Part shown: positions 40,716 through 49,230 of the stretch, piece after piece
Position numbering within the stretch: the stretch's first letter is position 1
Layout: every line of letters starts with the position of its first letter
NCBI GenBank assembly: GCA_947624685.1
Contig: CANQLJ010000009.1
Location: 1-49,230 of the forward strand
Direction of reading: 5' to 3'
Origin: Candidatus Gastranaerophilales bacterium
GTDB taxonomy: Bacteria; Cyanobacteriota; Vampirovibrionia; Gastranaerophilales; Gastranaerophilaceae
DNA length: 49,230 nt
Made by a program: the position numbers and the translations under genes
Notes under the pieces: model-generated
Told to the model about the DNA's origin: nothing
Database searches by the model: none
What the model saw: only the letters and a program-made list of their open reading frames with translations

Positions 40716-41414
40716 TTATTTTGGAAGTTTTAAGTTATCTTGAAGTTCAAGGATAATTGCTTCGCCTTTTTTTGCTTTATAATGAAGCCCGGGGGATACT
40801 ATCCCTGAGACAAGCCCTACGCCGCCGCCGATTGAGCCTCCGATGATGAGCCCTGTGATTGTATGGCCCGCAGCAACACCTATTGCTGAACCTAAGCCCG
40901 CTCCGACTCCGCCTATGGATAAAGTGTATGCGGCAATTTTTCCTGCTGTTTCTTTAGCTCCTTCTTGAAGATATTTTTTCTTTGAAGCCAATTGAACGCA
41001 AACGGGGATGTTGGTGCCATCCGGTAATAAGATATGGGTAAATTCCATAAAGACTTTTGCGTTTCTTGAGAACCATTTTGGTTTTTCGATGCAGACAATT
41101 TTAGCGATTAATGAAGAATTGCAAGGAATCAAAAGTGTTCCTTCGAGGGTTTTTAAGTCACAATCAAAGTTAAATTGGACGTAATCACCTTTTTTATAGT
41201 ATTTTGAATTAAAGTTTTGCGCAAAATTAACAACGATATAGTTTTCTTTTTGGATGATATTTCCCGCAGGAGTTATTTTGACAAGGTCAACTTTTGAATC
41301 TTTATTAAGCTGGATGTGTTCAATGTCGTTATCATAGTCTTCAAAAGCAAAAGCTCCCAAATTCAATGGAATCATCATAGATAGCATTATTATTGAAAAA
41401 ATTTTTTTAATCAT
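40716..41414 (-). CDS. exported protein with glycine-zipper region
   Basis: 232 residues. A signal peptide (IIMLSMMIPLNLGAFAFE) is followed by a beta-rich domain (DYVQFNFDCDLKTLEG, ending HILLPDGTNIPVCVQLAS). Then comes a Gly/Ala-rich glycine-zipper segment near residues 165-210 (GGVGAGLGSAIGVAAG; IIGGSIGGGVGLVSGI) of the kind that inserts into membranes, and a basic tail. Possibly an outer-envelope or pore-related protein. GTGAGG precedes the ATG. The glycosyltransferase gene lies upstream on the same strand. Confidence 0.75.
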   Translation of the reverse strand: MIKKIFSIIMLSMMIPLNLGAFAFEDYDNDIEHIQLNKDSKVDLVKITPAGNIIQKENYIVVNFAQNFNSKYYKKGDYVQFNFDCDLKTLEGTLLIPCNSSLIAKIVCIEKPKWFSRNAKVFMEFTHILLPDGTNIPVCVQLASKKKYLQEGAKETAGKIAAYTLSIGGVGAGLGSAIGVAAGHTITGLIIGGSIGGGVGLVSGIVSPGLHYKAKKGEAIILELQDNLKLPK

Positions 41415-41480
41415 ATAACCTCACAATTTTGATTCATAGATGTCTTTAGATTTTAACATTCATTTGAAAATATGTAATCA

Positions 41481-43589
41481 TTAATTTGATTTATTATTCA
41501 ATATGTATAAAATTTCAGCTAAGTCGTTTTTGTCTTTTCTTGCTAATTGTTCGCTATAGTCTAAAATAAAATCGTTATCCAGAATAATATAATTATAGCT
41601 GAAACAGGTTCTTTGAGTAAGGTTTTTGTCTCCTTTTGATTTTGGCACGTGCGAATTTGGACTGTAAAAGCAATTTAGGTCTTTTTTGGTTTTAAAAATA
41701 ACATCATTCCCGATTATTTCATAGGTTTTTTTTATGTCTTTGAGATTAAAAACATTGTCTTTTTGAAAATAGTCTTCAAGGATGATTAAATCATATTTTT
41801 TTAGTTTTTCATAATTTATCTTTGCAGCGTTTAGAAAATCTATCTTTTTATTTTTGTTTTGAAGTTCATACAATTTTAAATATAACATTGTGCTCTCGTC
41901 TGATTTAATTATTGCAATGTTATTTTTATCGTTATATTTTTCTTTAATTGTATTTATAATGTCCTTTGAGAGCGTCATTGTGGGAATTATTTTCCCTTCA
42001 AAAAATGCTAAGGTTAATTTTTCTTTATCGTAATTAACTTTTTTCAGATAATCAACAATTCTGAAAAACGGCGCTCTGAGGTTATAAAAAGGGGTTACAC
42101 CCATATAAAAAACCATAAAAAATATAATAAAAGGTTTAATTAAGCTTTTTTTGAAATAACAATTTACAAGAATAATTGAACAAAATGCAACAATTGAAAC
42201 AATGAATCGGATGGAATAAACCATATAAGCAAGGCTTAAGCTCAGAAAAATTATGTTAATTAAAAATGAAAAAGATAAAATGAAACAGAGTTTTGTTTTA
42301 TTATTGTTTGTTTTTGGGTTTTTAAAAAAATTAAAAATTGATATAAAAATATAAGGCAAAAATAAAACAAACCCCAATACCCCAAACCCGCAAGTCTGTT
42401 CATCAAGCGCGATATTGACGATTTCTTGTTTGACGTTTTGAGAAACAGTTGAATCAATATTTAAAAAATCAAAAACATTATTTTCAAGCCCCATTATTGC
42501 GTTATTCAAATAATATCCCCATTTAAACCCCGAAAAATCAAGGCTTTGGAAAAAATACCTTATTATATTTGATATAAACCCTTTTATGCCGCCCCAAAAC
42601 TTGTGAGATAATATTATTGCATCATTTCCGAAAGGATTATGAAATTGAATTATATTTAAAATATAGTTATAGCTTGAAAAAATTATAAAATTTAAAATAA
42701 GAAAGATTATAAATTTTTTAAATTTATCAAAATTCCCCTTTTCTATCATCAATTGATATAAAATAAGGGCAAATATATACCCCGCCCCAAAAATAATGGC
42801 GGTAGTTTTAACCCCCAAAGCAAGCGCAAAACAAAGGGAGGAAAAATAAAGAGAGCAGTTTTTATTTAAAATAAAAAAGTAAAATGAAGCAAGAAAAAGG
42901 CTCCCGATAACTAAATCCGTCTGAAGGCTCGGGATTTGAAGAATAATTGCGCTAAAGGAAGAAAAGATAAGTATTGCAAAAAGTCTTTTTCTATATGCGA
43001 ATTTAAATCTTTCAAAAATGTTCCATAGTGACAATATCGCTAAAATATAGGAAAAAAACGACAAAACCCCGTAACCGTAGAAATTTTTCTTGAAACATAA
43101 CATAAAAGTGTAAAATATTTCGCTGTTTATAGGCATTACAAGCGAGCGAACGTCGTTTGTTTCAAAGTGATTAAGGTTGTGATTTTGGAAAAATTCAAAA
43201 GCTCTTATAAAATGATACGTCTGCGCATCCGGTTCAATAGCGGGAATAGTTAAAGATAAAAATAAAGATACAAAAATTAAAATCAAAAACGTAATTGAAA
43301 GAATAATCAAGCTCTTATCAAGCAATAAAGAATTAAATAATCTTTTAAAATCAAAAGAAAATTTATATAATTTTGCTTTTAAAAACTTAAATAAGATAAA
43401 AGAAAAAATGAGATTAAATAAGCTCATTATAAATAAATTAACGTCTTTTATTGCGCTAAAGAGCGATAAAATCTCAATGTTTATTATAACAAAAGCAAAA
43501 AACGATATTAAAACAACTAAAAAGCTTCCTTGAATTGAAGCTATAAGATAGCTTGAGATGAGATTAAAAAATATCGTTAAAAAAAACAT
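41481..43589 (-). CDS. polytopic membrane glycosyltransferase, GT39/PMT-like
   Basis: 702 residues with about twelve membrane helices in the first ~480, then a soluble C-terminal domain. The loop after the third helix has IPAIEPDAQTYHFIRAFEF, in the position where lipid-sugar-dependent glycosyltransferases carry their acidic motif. It would transfer a sugar from a polyprenyl-phosphate donor to lipid, glycan or protein outside the membrane; acceptor unknown. It starts 26 bp after hisS on the same strand with a TATAAA box but no clear ribosome site. Confidence 0.75.
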   Translation of the reverse strand: MFFLTIFFNLISSYLIASIQGSFLVVLISFFAFVIINIEILSLFSAIKDVNLFIMSLFNLIFSFILFKFLKAKLYKFSFDFKRLFNSLLLDKSLIILSITFLILIFVSLFLSLTIPAIEPDAQTYHFIRAFEFFQNHNLNHFETNDVRSLVMPINSEIFYTFMLCFKKNFYGYGVLSFFSYILAILSLWNIFERFKFAYRKRLFAILIFSSFSAIILQIPSLQTDLVIGSLFLASFYFFILNKNCSLYFSSLCFALALGVKTTAIIFGAGYIFALILYQLMIEKGNFDKFKKFIIFLILNFIIFSSYNYILNIIQFHNPFGNDAIILSHKFWGGIKGFISNIIRYFFQSLDFSGFKWGYYLNNAIMGLENNVFDFLNIDSTVSQNVKQEIVNIALDEQTCGFGVLGFVLFLPYIFISIFNFFKNPKTNNNKTKLCFILSFSFLINIIFLSLSLAYMVYSIRFIVSIVAFCSIILVNCYFKKSLIKPFIIFFMVFYMGVTPFYNLRAPFFRIVDYLKKVNYDKEKLTLAFFEGKIIPTMTLSKDIINTIKEKYNDKNNIAIIKSDESTMLYLKLYELQNKNKKIDFLNAAKINYEKLKKYDLIILEDYFQKDNVFNLKDIKKTYEIIGNDVIFKTKKDLNCFYSPNSHVPKSKGDKNLTQRTCFSYNYIILDNDFILDYSEQLARKDKNDLAEILYILNNKSN

Positions 43590-43615
43590 AAATTAATTTT
43601 ATAAAATTTTTATTT

Positions 43616-44851
43616 TTAAATCAAATCCCTAAAATCTTCGATTTTTTCTTGAACCCCCGAATTTAGGTCTTTGACGCTATAGAAATTCCCTTTTATCTCA
43701 TCTTCGCCTAATATTATTGCTCGATGAGCGCATTTTGAGGCTTTTTCAAGCTGTTTTATAAATTTTCTGTTTTGATAGTCAATTTCGGCGCTTTTTCCTT
43801 CCAGTCTTAATTTATTTGCTAAAACAAGAGCGTGTTTAGGGTCATTTGAGACAATAAAATAATCGAGCTTTTCTTTTTCTATTTTTTTAACAAGGTTATA
43901 TAATCTTTCAACCCCCATTGCAAAACCGATTGCGCCTGTGGGAGCGCCGCCTAGCATCTCGACAAGCCCATCATATCTTCCGCCGCCGCAAAGTGCGCTT
44001 TGAGCGCCTAAGGATTCGCTTTTGATTTCAAAAACCGTTCTTGTATAATAATCAAGCCCGCGAACAAGAAGTTTATTTATCTTATATTTAATGTTTAATT
44101 CGTCTAAATACCCTAAAAGCTCGCTAAAGTGGCTTTTACAGTCATCACAAATATAATCATTATAAATCACATCTTTTATATCGGGCTTCATAAAGATTTT
44201 TTGGCAATCTTCATTTTTGCAATCAAGTATCCTTAGGGGATTTTTTTCATATCTCATTTTGCAATCGTCGCATAAATCATCTAAATATGGTTTTAGCGCT
44301 TTTTTTAAAGATTCTCTATAGTCATTTTTGCAATTTTTGCAGCCTAAGGAATTTAATTCCAGCGTCAAATCATCAAGCCCAAGGGTTTTTAGGAAATTAA
44401 CGGCACATGAAATGACTTCGGCATCAGCAATAGGTTCGTAACATCCAAAAACCTCTACCCCCACTTGATGAAATTGTCTTTGCCTTCCTGCTTGCGGACG
44501 TTCATAGCGAAACATCGGCCCAAAGTACCAAAATTTTTGAGGCGGGCTCTGGCGATTCAGGTTATGTTCAATGTACGCTCTTACGACTCCCGCCGTATTT
44601 TCGGGGCGAAGGGTAATAGATGTTGCTGTTTTGTCGGCACCGCCTACGCAAAATGTATACATTTCTTTATTTACAATATCAGTAGAATCCCCCACCCCTC
44701 TTTGAAAGAGTTCTGTCGCTTCAAATATCGGGGTTTTTATTTCAACGTAATTTGATTTTGTAAAAACATTTTTTGCGCTATCTAAAATCCACTGCCAGGT
44801 TGGGATTTCATCTTCTAAAATATCTTTTGTTCCGCGGGTAATTTTAATCAT
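43616..44851 (-). CDS. hisS: histidyl-tRNA synthetase
   Basis: 411 residues. Class II synthetase: TRGTKDILEDE at the start, LRPENTAGVVRAYIEH (motif 2 region), FRYERPQAGRQRQFHQVGVE, VRGLDYYTRTVFE, and GGGRYDGLVEMLGG (histidine-binding and motif 3). A cysteine-rich insertion (CKNCKNDY, CDDCKMRY, CKNEDC, CDDCKSHF), seen in some bacterial HisRS, lies in the middle. The C-terminal anticodon domain is present. AAAGGA precedes the ATG. Confidence 0.98.
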   Translation of the reverse strand: MIKITRGTKDILEDEIPTWQWILDSAKNVFTKSNYVEIKTPIFEATELFQRGVGDSTDIVNKEMYTFCVGGADKTATSITLRPENTAGVVRAYIEHNLNRQSPPQKFWYFGPMFRYERPQAGRQRQFHQVGVEVFGCYEPIADAEVISCAVNFLKTLGLDDLTLELNSLGCKNCKNDYRESLKKALKPYLDDLCDDCKMRYEKNPLRILDCKNEDCQKIFMKPDIKDVIYNDYICDDCKSHFSELLGYLDELNIKYKINKLLVRGLDYYTRTVFEIKSESLGAQSALCGGGRYDGLVEMLGGAPTGAIGFAMGVERLYNLVKKIEKEKLDYFIVSNDPKHALVLANKLRLEGKSAEIDYQNRKFIKQLEKASKCAHRAIILGEDEIKGNFYSVKDLNSGVQEKIEDFRDLI

Positions 44852-44884
44852 CTTTTTTCCTTTGATTTAACAAAGCTATTTTAA

Positions 44885-44927
44885 AATAAAAAAATTAAAC
44901 CCGCAAGGAAACTAATTTCTTGCGGGT
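44885..44927 (-). terminator. intrinsic terminator of the EF-hand protein gene
   Basis: ACCCGCAAG (44899-44907) pairs with CTTGCGGGT (44919-44927). On the minus strand the hairpin is followed by TTTAATTTTTTTATTTTA. Confidence 0.9.
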
Positions 44928-44959
44928 GAGTTATGTTTGAATTTCGCTTAAATATAATT

Positions 44960-46672
44960 TTATTCTACGTTATGACCTTTTCTTGCTTTTTCGGGGTGTC
45001 TTTGTCTATAGTCATAGCTGGCTTGAAGCGTAAACACGTCGTCTTGGGTTTTTGCTATTCTTTCTCTTAAGATATTAATTGAATCTTTTTTATCTTGATC
45101 AAGCGCATCTTTAGCGTTATTATAAGCCTCTTGTGCCTGTTGAAGCTTTTCGTTTGAGCTGTTTATTCTATCTTCAATTGCTTGTTTTTCTTCGTTTAGT
45201 TTATCAAGTTTTTCTTGCTCTTTTGCTTGCGCTTCTTCTTTTGCTTGGACGTCGGCTTTTGCTTCCTGCAAGGCTGCATAAGTTTTATTATGGGCTTCTA
45301 CCGCTTTATCGTTAGCATCTTTAGCGTCTTCTTCTTTTCTTTCGGCTGCAAGTTGAGCGTCAAGCGCTTCTTGATAAGCAGCTTCAGCTTCATCATACGC
45401 AGCATCGACTTCGCTTGTGTCGACTTCTTCACCTTCGCTTTCACCGTCTTCACCTTCGCTTCCGGATGAACTTTGAGCAGCAGCGGCTTCTTTTGCGGCT
45501 TGTGCTTGTTCATAAGCGGCTTTTGCGTCTGCTACATTAGCATCAGCTTCTTTATGTTCATTTTGAGCTTCGCCCCAAGCAGGCCCTGTTTCATTTTCCA
45601 TTCTGCCATAGGCTTCGTTATTTTCTAAATCTGCATTGGTTAAATTTTGTTGAGATTCGCTCAACGCAAGGTCAGCTTCACTTACGGCGCTTTCTTGAGC
45701 GGAAATTTCATCCATTTTAGCGGATAATTCTTGTGCTAAGTCGCTATCGACTTCATTTAATGCGCTTAAATAATCTTCTTTTAAGCTTTCAACGTTACTT
45801 GCGGCCTCGCTAAATTCAGGGTCAGATCCGTTTGTGATTGCCGTTAATTCGTCTTGTTGGGATTTTAAAAGATCTTTTCCCTCATCAAGCTGAGCTTTGA
45901 TTTCTTCATCAGAGACATTCTTGCCTAATTTTGGTTGTGTTGTAACGTCCGTATTTACATAAGCGCTTACAATGCCGTTTGATGCTCTGCCTGCGCCTGC
46001 TGTACTTTGAGAAGCGCTTGAAGCATCGGCTGAAATATTAGATGCGCTTTGAGCTTCATTATTCATTTTTGCAGAACCGCCCGAAGAAGAAGCAGAACCG
46101 CCCGATGCTTTAGAGCTCCCCGAAGCCCCGTTCGAAGAGCCTCCCGAGGAAGAACCTTGAGGGTAATTTGCGGTTATACCGCTTCCTTGGTTTGTGTTTA
46201 ATCTTTGAGAAGCAGGCTGTTTGTCGCTGTTTGAGCTGCTTTTTGAGGAGCCGCCTTTAAACTTTTCTATATCTTTTTGTGAAATACCCGAATCATCGCC
46301 ATCTAAACCGCTTATTTTGTCATAAAGTTCTCTTAATTCGCTTTCGTCTAAATCGCCGCTGCCATCAAGGTCATACTGTTTCATTACGTTTTCATCTTTC
46401 ATCAATTCACCGATGAAACCCGCAAAAGCATCAGCGTCTTCATAATCTTTTGTATCATCTTTTTTTGTTGTTTCGCTTGATGTTGATGATGATGAGCCGC
46501 TTGATTTTGAAGAATTTGACGCAAAAATCGAATCGTTTTTAGATTCGGTCTTAGAGCCGCTTTTGGATTCTTGGCTTTCTTTTGCATTATCTGTACCTTG
46601 AGCTGTACCTTGAGCGGACTTTTTAAACAATTGTAAAAATTGAGAAAAGCTTAAATTCATATTGTTTTTCAT
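44960..46672 (-). CDS. EF-hand and coiled-coil protein with disordered Ser-rich N-terminus
   Basis: 570 residues, no signal peptide or membrane helix. Residues ~20-90 are Ser/Lys/Thr-rich and disordered. Two EF-hand loops follow near residues 100-140 (DLDGSGDLDESE and DGDDSGISQKD), then a Ser/Gly/Ala-rich linker. A long acidic coiled coil runs from ~260 to the end, with heptad-like Ala/Glu/Lys repeats. It ends HPEKARKGHNVE. The sigma-28-like promoter at 46710-46736 and an AGGGTG site support the start at 46672. By sequence type it belongs with the acidic proteins at 12929 and 14388. Candidate flagellar-regulon, possibly flagellum-exported protein; function unknown. Confidence 0.85.
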   Translation of the reverse strand: MKNNMNLSFSQFLQLFKKSAQGTAQGTDNAKESQESKSGSKTESKNDSIFASNSSKSSGSSSSTSSETTKKDDTKDYEDADAFAGFIGELMKDENVMKQYDLDGSGDLDESELRELYDKISGLDGDDSGISQKDIEKFKGGSSKSSSNSDKQPASQRLNTNQGSGITANYPQGSSSGGSSNGASGSSKASGGSASSSGGSAKMNNEAQSASNISADASSASQSTAGAGRASNGIVSAYVNTDVTTQPKLGKNVSDEEIKAQLDEGKDLLKSQQDELTAITNGSDPEFSEAASNVESLKEDYLSALNEVDSDLAQELSAKMDEISAQESAVSEADLALSESQQNLTNADLENNEAYGRMENETGPAWGEAQNEHKEADANVADAKAAYEQAQAAKEAAAAQSSSGSEGEDGESEGEEVDTSEVDAAYDEAEAAYQEALDAQLAAERKEEDAKDANDKAVEAHNKTYAALQEAKADVQAKEEAQAKEQEKLDKLNEEKQAIEDRINSSNEKLQQAQEAYNNAKDALDQDKKDSINILRERIAKTQDDVFTLQASYDYRQRHPEKARKGHNVE

Positions 46673-46709
46673 AAAAATACACCCTAAAATTTCCTTGTAG
46701 TCAGTATAT

Positions 46710-46736
46710 TTTTCGGATTATTATTTAAAAACTTTA
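46710..46736 (-). promoter_or_regulatory. sigma-28 (FliA)-like promoter
   Basis: TAAAGTTT (all eight bases of the FliA -35 box), an 11-base spacer, then TCCGAAAA (six of eight with GCCGATAA). The predicted start leaves a ~31-base leader with AGGGTG before the ATG at 46672. A good match to the enterobacterial consensus, in a genome that has flagella. Confidence 0.65.
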
Positions 46737-46796
46737 TAATTTTAGCTGTTAAAAAAATAAATTTTTACAATTCTTTACAATATTATATTTTATTTT

Positions 46797-47357
46797 CTAG
46801 CCTTCTTTTGTCACTTGCTGCATCGCGTCGTTTGATTTCATCTCTTGAAGCCTTTGTTGGCCGTTCATGACGACTTGATAGAGCCTGTTTAAATCTTGTT
46901 CGAGGTTATTTAGAAGCTGTTGAGCATATTCTTGGGATTCTTCTTTCATTCTGATTGATTCGTTTTTAGCGTTCAATCTAAGCTCTTGTGCTTCATTAAA
47001 GGCCGACATTTTAATTTGCTGGCATTCTTCAAAAACGGTTTGTCTGAATTTTTCGGCATGCTCTTCCATTGCCTTATTTAAGCTCGATTCATTCAAAAGC
47101 TTGTATCTTTCGTTTTCGGCGTCTTGGATGATGCGTTCTGCTCGAAGTTTTGCTTCTTGAAGTATTTCATCTTTCTTTTTTAAGATGATTCGAGCGTCAC
47201 TTATTTCATCCGATATTGCATTAGGAAAAGCATTTACGATTTTATACAGTTCTTTTGAGCTGACGATGATTTTGCCCGGAAAACACGGTATGCCGTCGTC
47301 GCATAACGCGCTTAAATCATCAATTAAATCAAACATCTTGTTTACTGATTCTGCCAT
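46797..47357 (-). CDS. coiled-coil protein, DivIVA/SepIVA-like or ATP-synthase-b-like
   Basis: 186 residues. A short folded N-terminus (FPGKIIVSSKELYKIVNAFP) is followed by a long charged coiled coil (ILQEAKLRAERIIQDAENERYKLLNE and a stretch with AFNEAQELRLNAKNES), ending in a Gln-rich tail. A coiled-coil protein of this type following coaD is also seen in other phyla (for example SepIVA in mycobacteria), where it relates to division or growth-site organisation. It starts one base after coaD ends. Confidence 0.7.
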   Translation of the reverse strand: MAESVNKMFDLIDDLSALCDDGIPCFPGKIIVSSKELYKIVNAFPNAISDEISDARIILKKKDEILQEAKLRAERIIQDAENERYKLLNESSLNKAMEEHAEKFRQTVFEECQQIKMSAFNEAQELRLNAKNESIRMKEESQEYAQQLLNNLEQDLNRLYQVVMNGQQRLQEMKSNDAMQQVTKEG

Positions 47358-47358
47358 T

Positions 47359-47871
47359 TTATTTTATAGCCTTTCTTGTGTCACCTTGTAAATATTCTAC
47401 CACATTTTTCGGAACAAATTTAGAAATATCTGTTTTATGGTTTGATAATTCCCTTACAATGCTTGAGGAAATGAAGTTGTGCTGCGGCCTTGTGGATAGA
47501 AATACTGTTTCGATGTCACTTGCAATCACTTGATTGGTCTGACAAAGCTGCACTTCATATTCAAAATCGGTTATTGTTCTCAATCCTCTGATTAAAAATT
47601 TTGCGCCGATTTTTCTGGCATATTCGACAGTCAACCCGTCAAAGCTATCGACAGACACGTTTTTTATGTTTTTTGTCGCTTCTTTTATGAGACTAACTCT
47701 TTCTTGCGTAGTCAAAAAAGACTTTTTCTCCGGATGCTTTAATACGGCAATTACAACCCTGTCAAACATTCTTGATGCTCTTTCTAAGACATCAAGATGC
47801 CCGTTTGTAATCGGATCAAAGCTCCCCGGGTATAGTGCAACCTTTTGTTCAGTTGTGTGACAATCTACCAT
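47359..47871 (-). CDS. coaD: pantetheine-phosphate adenylyltransferase
   Basis: 170 residues. Adenylates 4'-phosphopantetheine in coenzyme A synthesis. The nucleotidyltransferase signature GSFDPITNGHLDV, the RGLRTITDFEYE segment and the ISSSIVRE motif are intact. There is no Shine-Dalgarno; a TATAAT box lies seven bases upstream of the ATG, so a leaderless transcript is possible (the next ATG in frame is far inside the gene). Confidence 0.97.
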   Translation of the reverse strand: MVDCHTTEQKVALYPGSFDPITNGHLDVLERASRMFDRVVIAVLKHPEKKSFLTTQERVSLIKEATKNIKNVSVDSFDGLTVEYARKIGAKFLIRGLRTITDFEYEVQLCQTNQVIASDIETVFLSTRPQHNFISSSIVRELSNHKTDISKFVPKNVVEYLQGDTRKAIK

Positions 47872-47955
47872 AATTCATATTATAATATTAAAAAAATAAT
47901 TATAGCCAATTTTTCTTTTATATTTTTTATTTTTGTATCATTTTCTTAACAATAA

Positions 47956-48519
47956 TTATTCTTGTTTGTTGTTAATGCCGTAATTTTCAATAATTTCGAT
48001 TAATTTATCCTGCCAGCCCGCTTCTTTTTTAAGGAAAATGTCCGCTCCGCCGTTTAGACATTTAACTCTGTTTTCGGCTTTATTTGAAGCGGTAATTACG
48101 ATTATCTTTGTAATAAGGTTATTTTGAGTAATGATTTTTTTGGTTTCATATAAAAGAGTCAGGCCCTCTTGTTCGGTTGAAACAAATAAATCCATAATCA
48201 CAAAAGCATAGTTTGATTTAATGAATGTATTGAGCCCCGAGAAGATGTCTTTTGCAACTTGGACGTTATAGCCTAAATTTTTGAGCATGACTTTGAGCTG
48301 ATATGTTACAACCCCAATGTCATCAATAACCAAAATGTTGTTTGATGCCGGGTTAAATTCCGCATTTTGGGAAAAATCCATATCAACATTGGACATTTTT
48401 ATTTTAAATAAAGCATCCATCAAAGCTTCTTCGGTAATATCAGCCGGAGGCGTTTGATTTGCCAATTTAAAAATTTCTTTTAAAACTTCCACATTAACTT
48501 CTTTTTTTGATTCGCTCAT
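47956..48519 (-). CDS. single-domain response regulator with N-terminal extension
   Basis: 187 residues. Residues ~1-65 are an extension with no known domain. Residues ~65-187 are a receiver: NILVIDDIGVV, phospho-aspartate in AFVIMDLFVSTEQEG, threonine in IIVITASNKA and lysine in FLKKEAGW. It overlaps fliN by four bases, so it is made with the switch proteins and could act directly at the flagellar motor, like CheY, or with FliN as a switch adaptor. Confidence 0.9.
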   Translation of the reverse strand: MSESKKEVNVEVLKEIFKLANQTPPADITEEALMDALFKIKMSNVDMDFSQNAEFNPASNNILVIDDIGVVTYQLKVMLKNLGYNVQVAKDIFSGLNTFIKSNYAFVIMDLFVSTEQEGLTLLYETKKIITQNNLITKIIVITASNKAENRVKCLNGGADIFLKKEAGWQDKLIEIIENYGINNKQE

Positions 48520-48842
48520 TGTTCCATCCCGGTTTTCTTTTTCGTAATTTCCGTAATTCTAAGTCCGAAGTTGTCTTCGATAATGACAACTTCGCCCTTT
48601 GCCACTTCATGCCCGTTTGCCAAAAGCTTAATCGGGTCTACTGTTTTATTTTCAAGTTCGATTATTGAATCTTTTGTAATATCCAAAACTTTTTTTAAAG
48701 GAATGTCCGCTTCGCCCAAAATCGCCGACAATTCAAGTTCAACATCCATCAAAAGGTTATATGTCTTTGAATCTTGTGCTTTTTTAGGGCGATCAACATT
48801 TTCAAGCTTTGATATATCAAGATTTTTGGCTTCTTTTTCCAA
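48516..48842 (-). CDS. fliN: flagellar motor switch protein FliN
   Basis: 108 residues. C-ring component that binds CheY-P and the export apparatus. A polar ~25-residue N-terminus is followed by the SpoA/FliN domain (LLMDVELELSAILGEADIPLKKVLDI; ELENKTVDPIKLLANGHEVAKGEVVIIEDNFGLRITEI). The start is two bases after the fliM stop. Confidence 0.95.
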   Translation of the reverse strand: MEKEAKNLDISKLENVDRPKKAQDSKTYNLLMDVELELSAILGEADIPLKKVLDITKDSIIELENKTVDPIKLLANGHEVAKGEVVIIEDNFGLRITEITKKKTGMEQ

Positions 48843-48844
48843 AG

Positions 48845-49230
48845 CTACTCCTCATCTTCTCTATATTGATCAACTATCTTGACGCAGACTTTGTTTTGAA
48901 TTGATCCCGGAATGACATAAAATTTTTTCTTTTTATTGATGCAGGCGACAAGCTCCCTGTTTAATTTTTGGTCTAATTTTATTATATCATCAACCTTTAA
49001 ATCAAGTATTTCATCGATTTCAAGGTTTGCCATCCCTAAAATCACCTGCATTTCTAATGTTGCGGTTTTGATTTTTTCTAATGTTTCATTTTTGCCTATC
49101 TCATTTGCCGTGACATTTGAGTGCTGATAGATATATTGCGGGGTCAACTTCGGTAAAACCGTCTCCAGCACGGGATATGGGAAACAAATGTTCATCAGCC
49201 CAAAGTTTTTTTGCCCTAAGCGAACTTCAA
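48845..49230 (-). CDS. fliM: flagellar motor switch protein FliM (C-terminal part, runs off the window)
   Basis: 128 codons are visible and the frame is open to base 49230 with no stop upstream of the ATG at 49195. Upstream of that ATG the frame reads EVRLGQKNFGLMNICFPYPVLE, a typical FliM stretch, so the true start is outside the window. The visible part is the end of the middle domain and the SpoA domain (EMQVILGMANLEIDEILDLKVDDIIKL). It precedes fliN. Confidence 0.94.
   Translation of the reverse strand, partial: EVRLGQKNFGLMNICFPYPVLETVLPKLTPQYIYQHSNVTANEIGKNETLEKIKTATLEMQVILGMANLEIDEILDLKVDDIIKLDQKLNRELVACINKKKKFYVIPGSIQNKVCVKIVDQYREDEE

Overview
The window looks like chromosome of a low-GC, flagellated, non-photosynthetic relative of the cyanobacteria (Melainabacteria / Vampirovibrionia, probably the gut order Gastranaerophilales). 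The pointers are an LdpA-type iron-sulfur protein (a cyanobacterial clock-input family), a CheA with a fused receiver domain of the kind common in cyanobacteria, flagellar genes, a glycyl-radical protein and pyruvate phosphate dikinase (both typical of anaerobic fermenters), and very AT-rich spacers. The lineage is an inference from gene content; no rRNA is present. I see no phage, insertion sequence or CRISPR array.

Layout. 1-2.3 kb: the front half of pyruvate phosphate dikinase and dapA (minus). 2.4-4.2 kb: a GGG-rich spacer repeat, a small hypothetical gene behind a consensus promoter, and an oxidoreductase-like gene. 4.4-6.2 kb: ldpA overlapping a HAD phosphatase. 6.2-9.5 kb: tig-clpP-clpX protein quality-control operon. 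9.6-12.7 kb: a minimal glycyl-radical protein, rpsO, an orphan murT and a zinc-ribbon protein. 12.9-17.1 kb: two tandem acidic, Pro/Glu-rich proteins without signal peptides. 17.2-23.9 kb: a chemosensory cluster (MCP and CheA-REC on minus; REC plus degenerate GGDEF and double CheW on plus). 23.9-25.3 kb: a NUMOD-like repeat protein and tRNA-Arg. 25.4-28.5 kb: dnaJ-like, queE and an Orn/Lys/Arg decarboxylase. 28.5-31.7 kb: an exported membrane-anchored protein and era. 31.8-37.2 kb: a NarL-type regulator, a soluble histidine kinase, flgB-flgC-fliE and an M49-like peptidase. 37.1-40.6 kb: a minus-strand run of small unknowns, mnmD and two WYL-type regulators. 40.7-44.9 kb: an exported protein, a GT39-like membrane glycosyltransferase and hisS. 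45-46.7 kb: an EF-hand/coiled-coil protein. 46.8-47.9 kb: coaD and a DivIVA-like protein. 48-49.2 kb: fliM (partial), fliN and a receiver protein.

How the parts connect. Motility and signalling genes are spread over four places: a sensor-poor chemosensory cluster, a two-component pair next to rod genes, switch genes with a receiver protein, and three acidic EF-hand-like proteins. Two of those three have sequences close to the flagellar sigma-28 promoter about 30 nt before the ribosome-binding region. Together with their disordered Ser/Thr-rich or acidic sequence and lack of Sec signals, this makes them candidates for late-flagellar co-expressed, possibly flagellum-exported proteins. This is the most promising unexplained theme in the window.

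Other unusual points are P-loop changes in Era and MurT, an 85-residue glycyl-radical protein, a DnaJ with one zinc centre, and several genes with a -10 box only 6-7 nt before the ATG and no Shine-Dalgarno, which suggests leaderless mRNAs.
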